Source: OMIW01 sp044235645
GTDB lineage: Bacteria > Bdellovibrionota_C > UBA2361 > OMIW01
NCBI GenBank assembly: GCA_044235645.1
Contig: JBIIHQ010000011.1
Coordinates: forward strand, 23,740-87,739
Direction of reading: 5' to 3'
DNA: 64,000 nucleotides
Shown here: positions 1 to 8,196 of the stretch, one piece after another
How the letters are laid out: every line of letters starts with the position of its first letter
How positions within the stretch are numbered: the stretch's first letter is position 1
The notes under the pieces: generated by a model
The model's input: only the letters and a program-made list of their open reading frames with translations
Databases searched by the model: none
Told to the model about the DNA's origin: nothing
Program-made: the position numbers and the translations under genes

Positions 1-130
1 TGAATGCCGTTGAGCTTAATCGTTCTCAGCGGTCGGCATACGGCGACTATGGACGGGATTCGTATGTGATGGGGGACTGATGGATCGGAGTTCTAGCCGC
101 CGTCTTTCCACATGGTGAAGGAGGTGCTTC

Positions 131-1354
131 ATGCGAGCAACGGTGACCCTTGAATATCGCTTTCGGGTGCTACCCGATAAGTCATTGTGGACGGCAACCA
201 CCTTTGCCTATCCGTTCTGGGAGCGATACCTTGAGGTGTTTGACGAGGTGCAGATCGTCGCTCGAGCTCTTCCCGTCGATGAGCCGCCTGAAGGGTGGCG
301 ACCAGCGACCGGGCCGCGGGTCTCTGCTGCCGTGGTTCCCTACTATGTCGGTCCCTTTGCCTACTTACGCAAATTCCATGAAGTGAAAAGAGCGATCATA
401 GCTTCGTTTAACCCCGGAGATGCGATTGTACTCCGTGTTGGTTCTCGCATTGGAAGTATCATGCGACATGCGCTTAAGGCTCGCAGGTATCCCTATGGGG
501 TTGAAGTCGTTGCTGACCCGTACGATGTCTTCGCACCGGGAGCTAACAATCATCCCCTGCGCCCCTTCTTCCGATGGGAGGGGTACAGGGCTCTTCAGTG
601 TGCGTGTCGTGACGCAGCGGCTGCTGCATACGTGACTGAGCGATCGCTGCAGCGTCGCTATCCGGGGGGAGATGGGACGGTGATGGCGGGATTTTCCGAC
701 CTCGAGCTCAGTGATGATTTATTTTTGACAGCGCCACGAGTCGTCCAGACTGCCCCCTGCCCTTGCAAGATCATTATGGTTGGTAGTTTGAATCAGCTCT
801 ACAAGGCACCCCATATTTTGCTGGCAGCGCTTAGCGAGGTGTGTCGATCGATAGATGCGCACCTGACCTTTGTTGGAGGAGGTCAGTATCAATCATCGCT
901 CCAGAGTCAAGCAGGGGCTGCGGGGATTGGAGACATGGTGACATTTTTGGGTGAAATATCCTCTCGAAGGGAGATAATCGATGCGCTCGACAGCGCAGAT
1001 ATCTTCGTGTTGCCCTCGTTTCAGGAGGGACTACCACGTGCAATGGTGGAGGCGATGGCTCGTGGGTTACCGTGTATCGGGTCCTCTGTTGGTGGTATCC
1101 CTGAGCTCCTGGCAGCCGAGGATCTCGTGCCTCCCGGCGATTCTACGGCACTGGCACATCTGATTCTTGAGGTAGCAACAAACCCCGAGCGGCTCTCAGT
1201 GATGTCACGAAGAAATGTCGCACGGGCTCAGGATTTCAGGGAAGAGCCACTCAGGCAGAGAAGGCAGGCATTTTATTGGGCGCTTCGGAAGCGGACTGAG
1301 CAGTTCTTGGAGGAGCAGAGGCGAACAGGATTGGCGCACGCTTTCGTGCCTTAA
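131..1354 (+). CDS. Glycosyltransferase family 4 (GT-B fold)
   Basis: The 407-residue protein has the two-domain layout of retaining GT-B glycosyltransferases. The C-terminal half carries the nucleotide-sugar binding signature: IIMVGSLNQLYKAPHILL near residue 215, a VTFLGE segment near 275, and the E-x7-E stretch FQEGLPRAMVEAMARG near residues 297-312, followed by GGIPELL. It most likely adds a sugar to a lipid-linked or surface glycan in the cytoplasm; donor and acceptor cannot be read. ATG at 131 is preceded by GAAGGAGG about 6 bases upstream, so the start is well supported. It lies alone upstream of a convergent FkbM methyltransferase, a pairing common in surface-glycan loci. No anchor or signal peptide is seen. 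Confidence 0.85.
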   Translation: MRATVTLEYRFRVLPDKSLWTATTFAYPFWERYLEVFDEVQIVARALPVDEPPEGWRPATGPRVSAAVVPYYVGPFAYLRKFHEVKRAIIASFNPGDAIVLRVGSRIGSIMRHALKARRYPYGVEVVADPYDVFAPGANNHPLRPFFRWEGYRALQCACRDAAAAAYVTERSLQRRYPGGDGTVMAGFSDLELSDDLFLTAPRVVQTAPCPCKIIMVGSLNQLYKAPHILLAALSEVCRSIDAHLTFVGGGQYQSSLQSQAGAAGIGDMVTFLGEISSRREIIDALDSADIFVLPSFQEGLPRAMVEAMARGLPCIGSSVGGIPELLAAEDLVPPGDSTALAHLILEVATNPERLSVMSRRNVARAQDFREEPLRQRRQAFYWALRKRTEQFLEEQRRTGLAHAFVP

Positions 1355-1654
1355 GTGGGCCCGTCCGTGCGAGAGAGAGATCAGGTTTTCGAGGGGGATG
1401 GGTCTCAGAGCAGCCATGAGGGATAAGTTGCAGGTATTCCCAGAATCACGATGTGCTTGAGTTATTACGATAGTTTCCTGCCGGATCTCCAAGTACTTCG
1501 AACCACAGATGTATCGGCAATGGCCGACCGACATCCGAACTCTGCCTCAAAATCACCGAAAATTAGCCATCCATTCCCAAAGCGCTCCTCGATAATCCCT
1601 TATGGGTTGGTGCTCTGGGCTCTTTACCTATTTGCTGATCCAATTCAATAACTA
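1355..1654. other. Convergent intergenic stretch, no gene seen
   Basis: About 300 bases lie between the converging glycosyltransferase and FkbM methyltransferase genes. Short open frames exist but lack ribosome sites and coding character. I found no convincing stem-loop followed by a T-run, so the terminators here are not identified. Confidence 0.4.
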
Positions 1655-2440
1655 CTAGACAAGATGGGCATAAACGTCCCCCCAATAATCGTCGCTGCAC
1701 GTTGATGTGATATGGCGAACGATATCGTTGCCGGTCATCCAACGAGTGTAGAGCATCGTGGTATGCTCCCCTTCTCCCAGGTTAAAGCGATAGGGTCCAA
1801 GCTTTGAGAGGTAACTGATGCACCACTCAGCATGGTGAACAAATTCTTTCGTGAATTCGAATGAGAGAAGAGGGACCGGAGAGGATAGTCCTCGCAATAC
1901 TGAGTATTCGAATCCTTCGACGTCGATTTTTATAAACTGAGGCTTACCCCATTCAGTGATGAGTCTATCCAGAGTCGTCACCTGAACCGTTTCTGACCTA
2001 TTCCAGTGATATTCACTGAACCTGCCTTCCTTCCAATGTTCGGAGAGTGTCGATATCGTCGTTGCCTCTTCGCAAATATGAAGTTTACATTCCCCCACCC
2101 GATCGCCGAGAGCGTTACTAAGCACTCGAACGTTCTGTCTGTTAACAAATCGATCCCTGAGGTGCGAAACCAAGGCGGATTGAGGCTCGACCACAATAAC
2201 GCGAGCTCCGAGTTGATCGAAAAGGTGAGTGCGGTCACCTTTGTGACCACCAATATCAAATACAAGATCGCCGTGAGATATTAGCGAGCGGTAAAAAAGG
2301 GCTTCTGGCTCAGTGTGCATGGTCATGTCCGGGATTGTTGGAGGGAAAAAGAGACCCCTCCGCCATGATAGCTTTATTGGGGCCCTTCGACAGTAGGAAA
2401 GGTTGCTGAGTGTTGAGACTGGAACATCCTCAGCTGTCAT
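1655..2440 (-). CDS. FkbM-family SAM-dependent methyltransferase
   Basis: The 261-residue protein shows the FkbM methyltransferase pattern: a glycine-rich SAM-binding strand DLVFDIGGHKGDRTHLF near residues 58-74, an acidic VVEPQ strand end, and the late motif QFIKIDVEGFEYSVLRGL near residue 168 that is typical of this family. FkbM enzymes O-methylate sugars, polyketides or glycan residues; the neighbouring glycosyltransferase suggests glycan modification, which is inference. The ATG at 2440 follows GGAGAGGTG at 10 bases, a good ribosome site. It is transcribed away from the CPBP gene and converges on the glycosyltransferase. Confidence 0.82.
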   Translation of the reverse strand: MTAEDVPVSTLSNLSYCRRAPIKLSWRRGLFFPPTIPDMTMHTEPEALFYRSLISHGDLVFDIGGHKGDRTHLFDQLGARVIVVEPQSALVSHLRDRFVNRQNVRVLSNALGDRVGECKLHICEEATTISTLSEHWKEGRFSEYHWNRSETVQVTTLDRLITEWGKPQFIKIDVEGFEYSVLRGLSSPVPLLSFEFTKEFVHHAEWCISYLSKLGPYRFNLGEGEHTTMLYTRWMTGNDIVRHITSTCSDDYWGDVYAHLV

Positions 2441-2828
2441 TTATTGAATGCACCTCTCCAATAACCTCGGTTTATGACGGAGATTTTGACATTTATGACT
2501 CAGATGGGATGTCGTTCTGGTGAGAGTTGACCCCTGATGCCTCCCCGATTATCTCGGAAAAGACGTGAGGTTTACCCACCTTCTCGGTCTCCGCGTGGTA
2601 AACGTACCCGCTTTGACGCGCAGAGGTTGCTTCGAGAAGTTTCGTTCTGCTATCTCACCACTATTCATCAGCAGGATAGGCTAGCCTCAAGCATCTCAAT
2701 AGGTTATGAGACGAAATCCGAAAGGAGCATTCGTCTGATGCGTACAAGAACTCCTCACAAAATACGTTTGGCGCCTCTCTTTGCTTTTCCCGATCGATCC
2801 CGCATAATCAAAGAAACGCCGGTTAAAC
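2441..2828. other. Divergent promoter region with a direct repeat
   Basis: This 388-base gap separates the divergent FkbM and CPBP genes. It contains TTTATGAC twice, at 2471-2478 and 2492-2499, exactly 21 bases apart, and a perfect -35-like TTGACA at 2486-2491 between them, although no good -10 follows at 16-18 bases. A plus-strand frame starting at 2537 is open but basic, biased and runs into the next gene out of frame, so I do not call it. Confidence 0.35.
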
Positions 2829-3686
2829 ATGGCTCGCTCCCGATTGGGGCAGGTTTTTCGCCTCTCTTCCGACAAGCTTCGGTCCGCAATGCAGCCCGAG
2901 GTTTTGATGTTAGAGACCGCACGAGTAGCTGTCGTAATTGTCGGTTGCTTCCTGTGGACCTCTATCCTCTGGCACCTCTGGCCTCCGCTGTTCAGCCCGT
3001 TCTCTCTCACTTCTCTTTGGGAAACGAAGGGGGGCATTTCTGACTGGGTGAGGGCAGGGCTCCCGGTTCTGATGTGGGGTGCAGGTTTCACCGCCATCGT
3101 GGCCGCCTTAACACGAAACTCCGCGGAGGAGAATCGCGAGGCAGGTGGCTTTCTGATATCGGGCTGGTACATTTCCCTGCTTGCAGGGGTGACGGAGGAG
3201 ATACGATATCGGTGGTTATTTTTCATGCTCTCAATAGCGAGTGTAAAAATAACCAACTTTATCCTCGGTGGCTTTGTGGGGCATATCCTCGGGCCAGAGA
3301 GGGTCACGTGGCTACAGGGGATAATCTGGGGCCCCATTTGTGATCTCCTGACAGGGGGGATTCTCAAATGGTTCTACCTCTACCTTATCGGTCCGGTGTT
3401 TAACGTCATCACGCTGGGGACGTTAAGCCAGTGGCTTGTTAACCCAGAGATATGGGCCGTGGGACTTGCTTTGCTGACCATAAACGGTCGGTTTCGTGAC
3501 GGCCACGCATATCTCGGGTGGGTTGGGATACTGAACAGCTGGGTGTTAGGGTTTTACTTTTACTGGCTTACCCTCACGTGGGGTTTGCCAGCTGCGATTG
3601 CCGTGCATGTCCTCTACGATGGATTAATATTTTCTATTCAATCGTTCGATCGACTCATCGAGCGGCTGTTTGGGGGAGGACGATAG
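2829..3686 (+). CDS. CPBP-family intramembrane glutamic endopeptidase (Abi/Rce1-like)
   Basis: This 285-residue protein is strongly hydrophobic with roughly six to eight membrane segments. It has the three CPBP motifs in order: EExxxR (TEEIRYRW, residues about 121-127), FxxxH (FRDGH, about residue 223) and HxxxD/N (HVLYDG, near 262). These residues form the catalytic centre of Rce1/CPBP intramembrane proteases, which cleave CaaX-like or other membrane substrates; the substrate here is unknown. The start is uncertain: no clear ribosome site precedes 2829, and ATGs at 2889 or 2907 would still keep all motifs. A strong hairpin terminator follows within 20 bases. Confidence 0.78.
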   Translation: MARSRLGQVFRLSSDKLRSAMQPEVLMLETARVAVVIVGCFLWTSILWHLWPPLFSPFSLTSLWETKGGISDWVRAGLPVLMWGAGFTAIVAALTRNSAEENREAGGFLISGWYISLLAGVTEEIRYRWLFFMLSIASVKITNFILGGFVGHILGPERVTWLQGIIWGPICDLLTGGILKWFYLYLIGPVFNVITLGTLSQWLVNPEIWAVGLALLTINGRFRDGHAYLGWVGILNSWVLGFYFYWLTLTWGLPAAIAVHVLYDGLIFSIQSFDRLIERLFGGGR

Positions 3687-3700
3687 AAGGTTTCTTCAAA

Positions 3701-3731
3701 GTGTGAGGGCACTCTTCGGGGTCCCTCACAC
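3701..3731 (+). terminator. Rho-independent terminator of the CPBP gene
   Basis: GTGTGAGGG and CCCTCACAC form a perfect 9-bp stem around a 13-base loop, followed within a few bases by a T-rich tract (ATTTTCTTCTGTT). It starts 15 bases after the CPBP stop codon. Confidence 0.8.
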
Positions 3732-3878
3732 CCAGATTTTCTTCTGTTCCTCGATGGCACCCACAGTTGTATTAGCCCCTCGGTAACGTCAATCCTCCCT
3801 ATTCTCGCCGAACCCATTTAACACAGGTGTAATATTGGAGGGGCTGATTTGACGGTAACTCATCTCCCACCTGCTATC

Positions 3879-4334
3879 TCATCTGATCCGTTTTGCTGAA
3901 AATTTACCGGCGTTTACGCAGAGGGGTCCCTCGGAGAAGGTTCCCCTCGCTTTCCCGTTACTGATGGTCCCTGACACTCGGACAATATCATCAATGCCGG
4001 GAATTGGTCGATAAGAGGCCGAGAATCGTGTTTTGCGTATCTTCACCGAGGGCACTATCACATTCTTAAAGCCACCACACCCAGAGGTGGTCACGGCCTC
4101 TATTTGAAGATTTTTGATTCTTGATCCTGATACGGTGAAAGTAACCTTGCCGTACTTAAAGTCCCCCTTCAGATTCGTTGCCCTCCCTTCCCACTTGTCA
4201 GCGGCAAAGGAATGTGACCCTTGTGCGGCAATGATGATAATCGCCGATGCAATGAGGATAAATTGAGCCCTCAATCTCTGAAGCAGCGTGGAAGTGGTGC
4301 GAATAGGAGCTGGGCTGTGTTCATCGGCGTTCAT
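3879..4334 (-). CDS. Small secreted protein of unknown function
   Basis: The 151-residue product has an N-terminal signal peptide: a charged start, then an Ile/Ala-rich core (FILIASAIIIIAA, residues about 25-37) and a probable cleavage after SFA near residue 44. The mature part is about 107 residues, beta-rich in character (KGDFKYGKVTFTVSGSRI), with only two cysteine sites, CGG and PLC, that could form one disulfide. I do not recognise the family. The pattern of short strands with a conserved-looking Gly/Thr content suggests a small extracytoplasmic beta-fold. ATG at 4334 follows TTGGAG at 9 bases. A possible 47-residue gene lies just upstream on the same strand. Confidence 0.6.
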   Translation of the reverse strand: MNADEHSPAPIRTTSTLLQRLRAQFILIASAIIIIAAQGSHSFAADKWEGRATNLKGDFKYGKVTFTVSGSRIKNLQIEAVTTSGCGGFKNVIVPSVKIRKTRFSASYRPIPGIDDIVRVSGTISNGKARGTFSEGPLCVNAGKFSAKRIR

Positions 4335-4388
4335 GCGTGGTTCTCCAAGTGAGCATTTTTTTCGGCAGCGATCCCCTTATTCGGAGAG

Positions 4389-4532
4389 TCAGCCTCCCAG
4401 TAGCTCAACAAAATCTCCGTCTGAATCTGCCTTTTCTCCACCCAACTGTCTTTTGGTAAGAACAGCTCGAGTCATCCTCGGGTCATGCTGCCTCAATTGG
4501 GCAAAATTGCTCGAGAGCTTTACCGGAATCAT
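4389..4532 (-). CDS. Possible 47-residue small protein
   Basis: The frame starts MIPVKLSSNFAQLRQ and ends DFVELLGG, with balanced residue composition and a GAGGA box upstream of the ATG at 4532; a GTG six bases earlier would be an alternative start. It sits 54 bases upstream of the secreted-protein gene on the same strand and could be co-transcribed with it. No family is recognised and it could be chance; the rest of 4533-4727 shows nothing. Confidence 0.28.
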   Translation of the reverse strand: MIPVKLSSNFAQLRQHDPRMTRAVLTKRQLGGEKADSDGDFVELLGG

Positions 4533-4727
4533 AATCACGGGTCCTCGTGATGATATTCCCGAGATGCTCCGGGCGTCGGAGCGAGGCGACTTGCAGCATA
4601 CGGGACCCTCTCTTGCCGTCAAGCCGATTCTTGCGGTCTTTGGGGACAATTTCTCGTCACGGTTTTGACCACGAGCTCTAATCGCCCTATGCTTTCCTAT
4701 TCGTGACGTTTTCACCCTGTATCACCT

Positions 4728-5744
4728 ATGTCTCACCCTGTCATTGACCTTGCGCTCGACCTCATCCGGATTCCTTCACCATCAGGCGAGGAGCATGGGG
4801 TGCTTTCTTACCTCGAACAGCTCGCCGAAGATCGTGGTTTTGTGGTAACGAAGATTCCCGTCGAAAACCCTCGGTACCGAGCAGGGCGCTACGACCTTCT
4901 GATAGCCCCAGAGCACCGGGAAACACCAATCGTGCTGACGACCCACGTCGATGTTGTGCCTGGGGGGCCCGAGCCACGGGTTTCGGAGGAGCGGCTCTAT
5001 GGGCGAGGGGCATGCGATACGAAGGGTATCGCGGCGGCCATGTTTTGCGCTTTGGGGGAATTGTGTGTAGCGGGGCATCGGGACACCTCGCTCCTGTTCG
5101 TCGTGGGAGAGGAGACCGATAGTGACGGCGCAAAAGCGGCTGCCGCTGCCCTCACCCCCCGGTCATTTATCATCAACGGGGAGCCGACCGAGAATCGGTT
5201 CGTTCGGGTCCAGCGAGGGCTTTGCATGGTGGAGCTCTCGTGCTCGGGGGTGTCTTGTCACTCCGGGTATCCGGAGGAGGGGCATTCAGCGGTGCACGAC
5301 CTCATTGCGGTGCTCGCCGATATTCTTAACGAGCCGTGGCCCGGTGATCCGAACGTCGGTGAAACACTGGTGAACGTCGGCAAGATCGCGGGCGGCAAAG
5401 CCGCCAATGTGCTCGCTGATGCCGCATCAGCGGTTATCATGGTGCGGGTAGCAACCGATGTGGTATCGATTCTCGAGCGAATCGGCCAGATAATCGCCGG
5501 ACGAGCGACCATACGCGTCTTGACCGCCTCTGATCCTCAGTATCTCCATGTACCCGCCGGAGCGCCCGAGTGTAACGTTGGGTACGGATCTGATGTTGCC
5601 CATTTGCGACCGCTGGGTGTCCCGTTGATGTACGGCCCCGGATCGATATTGCAAGCGCACACCGATGATGAGTGGGTGATGGTTCATGAATTAATCGCGG
5701 CAGTTGGGGTCTATCGGGATATTTGTGCGGGATTGGTAGGGTAA
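4728..5744 (+). CDS. M20-family metallodeacylase (ArgE/DapE-like)
   Basis: The 338-residue protein has the M20 di-zinc hydrolase layout: THVDVVPGG (metal His and general Asp, near residues 71-79), GRGACDTKG (bridging Asp, about 91-99), GEETDSDG (general-base Glu and metal Glu, about 127), NGEPTEN, then a lid domain, and a late SILQAHTDDEW His ligand near residue 312. All ligands look intact. M20 enzymes of this group hydrolyse N-acyl amino acids such as acetylornithine or succinyl-diaminopimelate. It begins the dapD-dapE operon, so a role beside DAP synthesis or as acetylornithine deacetylase is plausible; the sequence does not decide. The Asp-x-x-x-x-Leu-Arg segment (SDVAHLRPLGVPLMYGPGS) resembles ArgE/LysK more than classical DapE. 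Confidence 0.8.
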   Translation: MSHPVIDLALDLIRIPSPSGEEHGVLSYLEQLAEDRGFVVTKIPVENPRYRAGRYDLLIAPEHRETPIVLTTHVDVVPGGPEPRVSEERLYGRGACDTKGIAAAMFCALGELCVAGHRDTSLLFVVGEETDSDGAKAAAAALTPRSFIINGEPTENRFVRVQRGLCMVELSCSGVSCHSGYPEEGHSAVHDLIAVLADILNEPWPGDPNVGETLVNVGKIAGGKAANVLADAASAVIMVRVATDVVSILERIGQIIAGRATIRVLTASDPQYLHVPAGAPECNVGYGSDVAHLRPLGVPLMYGPGSILQAHTDDEWVMVHELIAAVGVYRDICAGLVG

Positions 5745-5829
5745 CAATTTTACGCCTGTGGGTGCCCTGCTTTCTCAATGTGGTTGGGCATTTGGTATGA
5801 GTTTGTTTAATAAGCAAGTGGTGCCATCT

Positions 5830-7014
5830 ATGAAGGTCAACGAAAACGAAATAAAATGCCGTGAACTTCTGAACCGTCTGACCCAGCCAACTTCTGATGT
5901 TGCGGTGATTAAGGTATCCTTCGAGGGTAAACTCGTTCGAGTTATCGCGAACCTGCCAGGGCAGGCGATGTCACTGCGGGCGATAAGCCACTTTGCTGAG
6001 GATGGTAGGTTAACTCCCCGAGGAATTAGGGGGTGTCTTGAGATTTTTGCTCCCTTACTTCCTGAGGCGACCACTCAGCCGGGGAGGCACCCAACGCTCG
6101 ATCTTCTCCTCAGCGTTCGGGGAGATCAAATGCTCACCGTTGAGCGGGTATCTGCTTCAGAGGATCTTCTCTCTGCGATCGTTTCTGGTAAAGCAACGGA
6201 ATCGCAAAAACAGGAGGGGATCGATCTGCTTGATCGAGGTCTTATTCGATGCGCTGAAAGGCTATGGCATTTCAACGCCGGTTCGGATGGTGTCGCCCTT
6301 ACTGGTGGTGCATCGTGGGTCACGCAGCAATACGGTGTCGCGTGTATGAATGCTGGCTTTTCGGCATTTCCGATGACGCGGATGGATGACTACTATTTTG
6401 ACAAGGTTCCTCTCAAGACCGAGGGATGGACGCTCGAAGACTTTGAGCGTGCGGGGGTGAGATTTATTCCCGGTTGCTTCGTTCGACGGGGAGCGTATGT
6501 CGGGAGTGGCACGACTGTAATGCCTGGGGGAATCGTCAATATTGGGGCATATGTTGCCGGCTCGGGAGTGATGATCGATGGAGGAGCTCGAGTTGCCACG
6601 GGGGCACAGGTGGGTACAGGAGTAAAACTAGGTGCAGGCTCAGGGATTGAGGGCATCCTTGAGCCCACTGGTCGACTTCCGTCAATCATTGAAGATAACG
6701 TTCGGGTTGGAGCTAATTGCGAAATCTGCGGTATTGTCGAGGAGGGAGCGGTAATTGCGAGCGGGGTTATCATGGCCTCTGGAAAAAAGATTTTTGACCT
6801 TCGAACGGGCGCTGAGGTCGAGCCCCGATACATGGCGATAGGGGATACCTTTTTTTCAATTCCAGTCATCCCTCAGGGGAGAGTCGCGGTCGGGGGGGTA
6901 TATCAAAAAACGGCACAGTTCGGGATCGATTGTATTCTGCTGCTTGAGAAGGATGCATCTGATACCCGTCTCGCTGAGGTTCCGAAAAATGCTGCTCTTT
7001 ATCTGAAAGTGTGA
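5830..7014 (+). CDS. dapD: Tetrahydrodipicolinate N-succinyltransferase
   Basis: It transfers succinyl from succinyl-CoA to tetrahydrodipicolinate in the lysine/diaminopimelate pathway. The C-terminal half is a left-handed beta-helix of hexapeptide repeats (GAYVGSGTTVMPGG, GARVATGAQVGTGVKLG) followed by the DapD-type segment GVIMASGKKIFD and GDTFFSIPVIP near the end. At about 394 residues it is longer than the roughly 275-345 residues of common DapD, because of a larger N-terminal domain. ATG at 5830 is preferred because residues before it are unlike protein; GTG 5758 and ATG 5797 are in frame. The stop overlaps the dapE start (TGATG), indicating translational coupling. Confidence 0.85.
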   Translation: MKVNENEIKCRELLNRLTQPTSDVAVIKVSFEGKLVRVIANLPGQAMSLRAISHFAEDGRLTPRGIRGCLEIFAPLLPEATTQPGRHPTLDLLLSVRGDQMLTVERVSASEDLLSAIVSGKATESQKQEGIDLLDRGLIRCAERLWHFNAGSDGVALTGGASWVTQQYGVACMNAGFSAFPMTRMDDYYFDKVPLKTEGWTLEDFERAGVRFIPGCFVRRGAYVGSGTTVMPGGIVNIGAYVAGSGVMIDGGARVATGAQVGTGVKLGAGSGIEGILEPTGRLPSIIEDNVRVGANCEICGIVEEGAVIASGVIMASGKKIFDLRTGAEVEPRYMAIGDTFFSIPVIPQGRVAVGGVYQKTAQFGIDCILLLEKDASDTRLAEVPKNAALYLKV

Positions 7015-8189
7015 TGGATACGAAGTCGATAAATCTAGACTTTGAGCTGGGTCCGAACTCAGGGCCGGCACAACTTGCCCGGATCCTATCCTCATATTAC
7101 ACGGTCACCGATGGGGTAGAACCGTCGTTCCTTCCGAAATTTTCCGAATGGCTCCAAGCCACCGGATTTGAGACAAAGATCATCTCGACAGGTCATAACG
7201 AACATCTCATGTGTTCGATTGGGTCATCATCGCCAAGACTTCGAGTCGCATTTGTCGGTCATTATGATACGGTTCCGCTCGGAGAAGGCTGGAGTTATCC
7301 ACCCCTTGGTGCGGAGGAGGGGGGGCGGCTTTTTGGAAGAGGGGTCGCCGACATGAAGAGTGGCGTCGCGGCGATGCTTTTTGCCGCCCATGAGCTCGCA
7401 AAAGAGGGGGTGCTATCGACGATCTTTATTCCCGGTGATGAGGAGACCGCCTCAGCGGGAATGCCCGCATTATTGGAGTCAGGTTCGTATTCGTTCGACC
7501 TCTGTATTGGTGGGGAGCCTACCTCAAAAAAGGTGCTGGGCGACTGCCTCAAGATTGGCCGACGGGGTCGTATCGTCGGCTCGGTTACGCTGCATGGGAA
7601 AGCGGGTCATGCGGCATATGCGGACATGACGCCCAATATTATCCATCAGCTTCCATCGGTGATTGAGTTCCTCAGTGCACCATGGAACGACGATAGTGCA
7701 GGAGCCGCCACTACTCTTTCGATTACCAATATCGCAACCAATAGTACCGCAAGTAATGTTATTCCAGGGACAGTCTCGGTGAGCTTTGATACGAGGTCAT
7801 CCCCGAAGCGAGACCTTGATGATGTTGAAGCAGAGATTAAAAGAAGACTCGCGCAGACGACCGTCCCGCATACCCTTCACATCCTCAAGCGAACGTCACC
7901 GTACCTCACAGATTCAGGTGGGGCCGACGGCGGGCAAAACTCTCTTGGTCAAAAAGCGAGACTGGTGGCATGTGCGGTTCAGACGATCACGCAGCTGAGT
8001 GGCGTGACGCCTGAGGTTACCTGTGATGGGGGAACGAGCGATGCGCGCTTTATAGCAGTGACGGGGGTGCCGACGATTGAGTTTGGGGTTCCTCATGGAA
8101 ATATGCATGGCCCTGATGAGTTTGTAGAGGTTGCATCGATCTCCCTTCTTCGAGATATCTATGTCGGTATCGTTCGTGGAATGATGTGA
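7014..8189 (+). CDS. dapE: Succinyl-diaminopimelate desuccinylase
   Basis: This M20 di-zinc enzyme removes succinate from N-succinyl-LL-diaminopimelate. Motifs in order: GHYDTVPLGEGW (metal His, residues about 83-94), GRGVADMKSG (bridging Asp), PGDEETAS (catalytic Glu pair), GGEPTSKKVLGDCLKIGRRG (typical DapE), a dimerisation lid with GHAAY, GGTSDARFI near residue 345, and HGPDEF with the last His ligand. These all match DapE rather than generic peptidases. The ATG at 7014 overlaps the dapD stop by one base. It closes the operon; the next gene is convergent and only 7 bases away. Confidence 0.88.
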   Translation: MDTKSINLDFELGPNSGPAQLARILSSYYTVTDGVEPSFLPKFSEWLQATGFETKIISTGHNEHLMCSIGSSSPRLRVAFVGHYDTVPLGEGWSYPPLGAEEGGRLFGRGVADMKSGVAAMLFAAHELAKEGVLSTIFIPGDEETASAGMPALLESGSYSFDLCIGGEPTSKKVLGDCLKIGRRGRIVGSVTLHGKAGHAAYADMTPNIIHQLPSVIEFLSAPWNDDSAGAATTLSITNIATNSTASNVIPGTVSVSFDTRSSPKRDLDDVEAEIKRRLAQTTVPHTLHILKRTSPYLTDSGGADGGQNSLGQKARLVACAVQTITQLSGVTPEVTCDGGTSDARFIAVTGVPTIEFGVPHGNMHGPDEFVEVASISLLRDIYVGIVRGMM

Positions 8190-8196
8190 GAGGGGC

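Noticed and set aside
2537..3043. Plus-strand frame of 168 codons overlapping the CPBP gene
   Set aside because: It is rich in Arg/Ser/Pro and overlaps the clearly coding CPBP frame out of phase; the weak ribosome site and composition fit a shadow frame.
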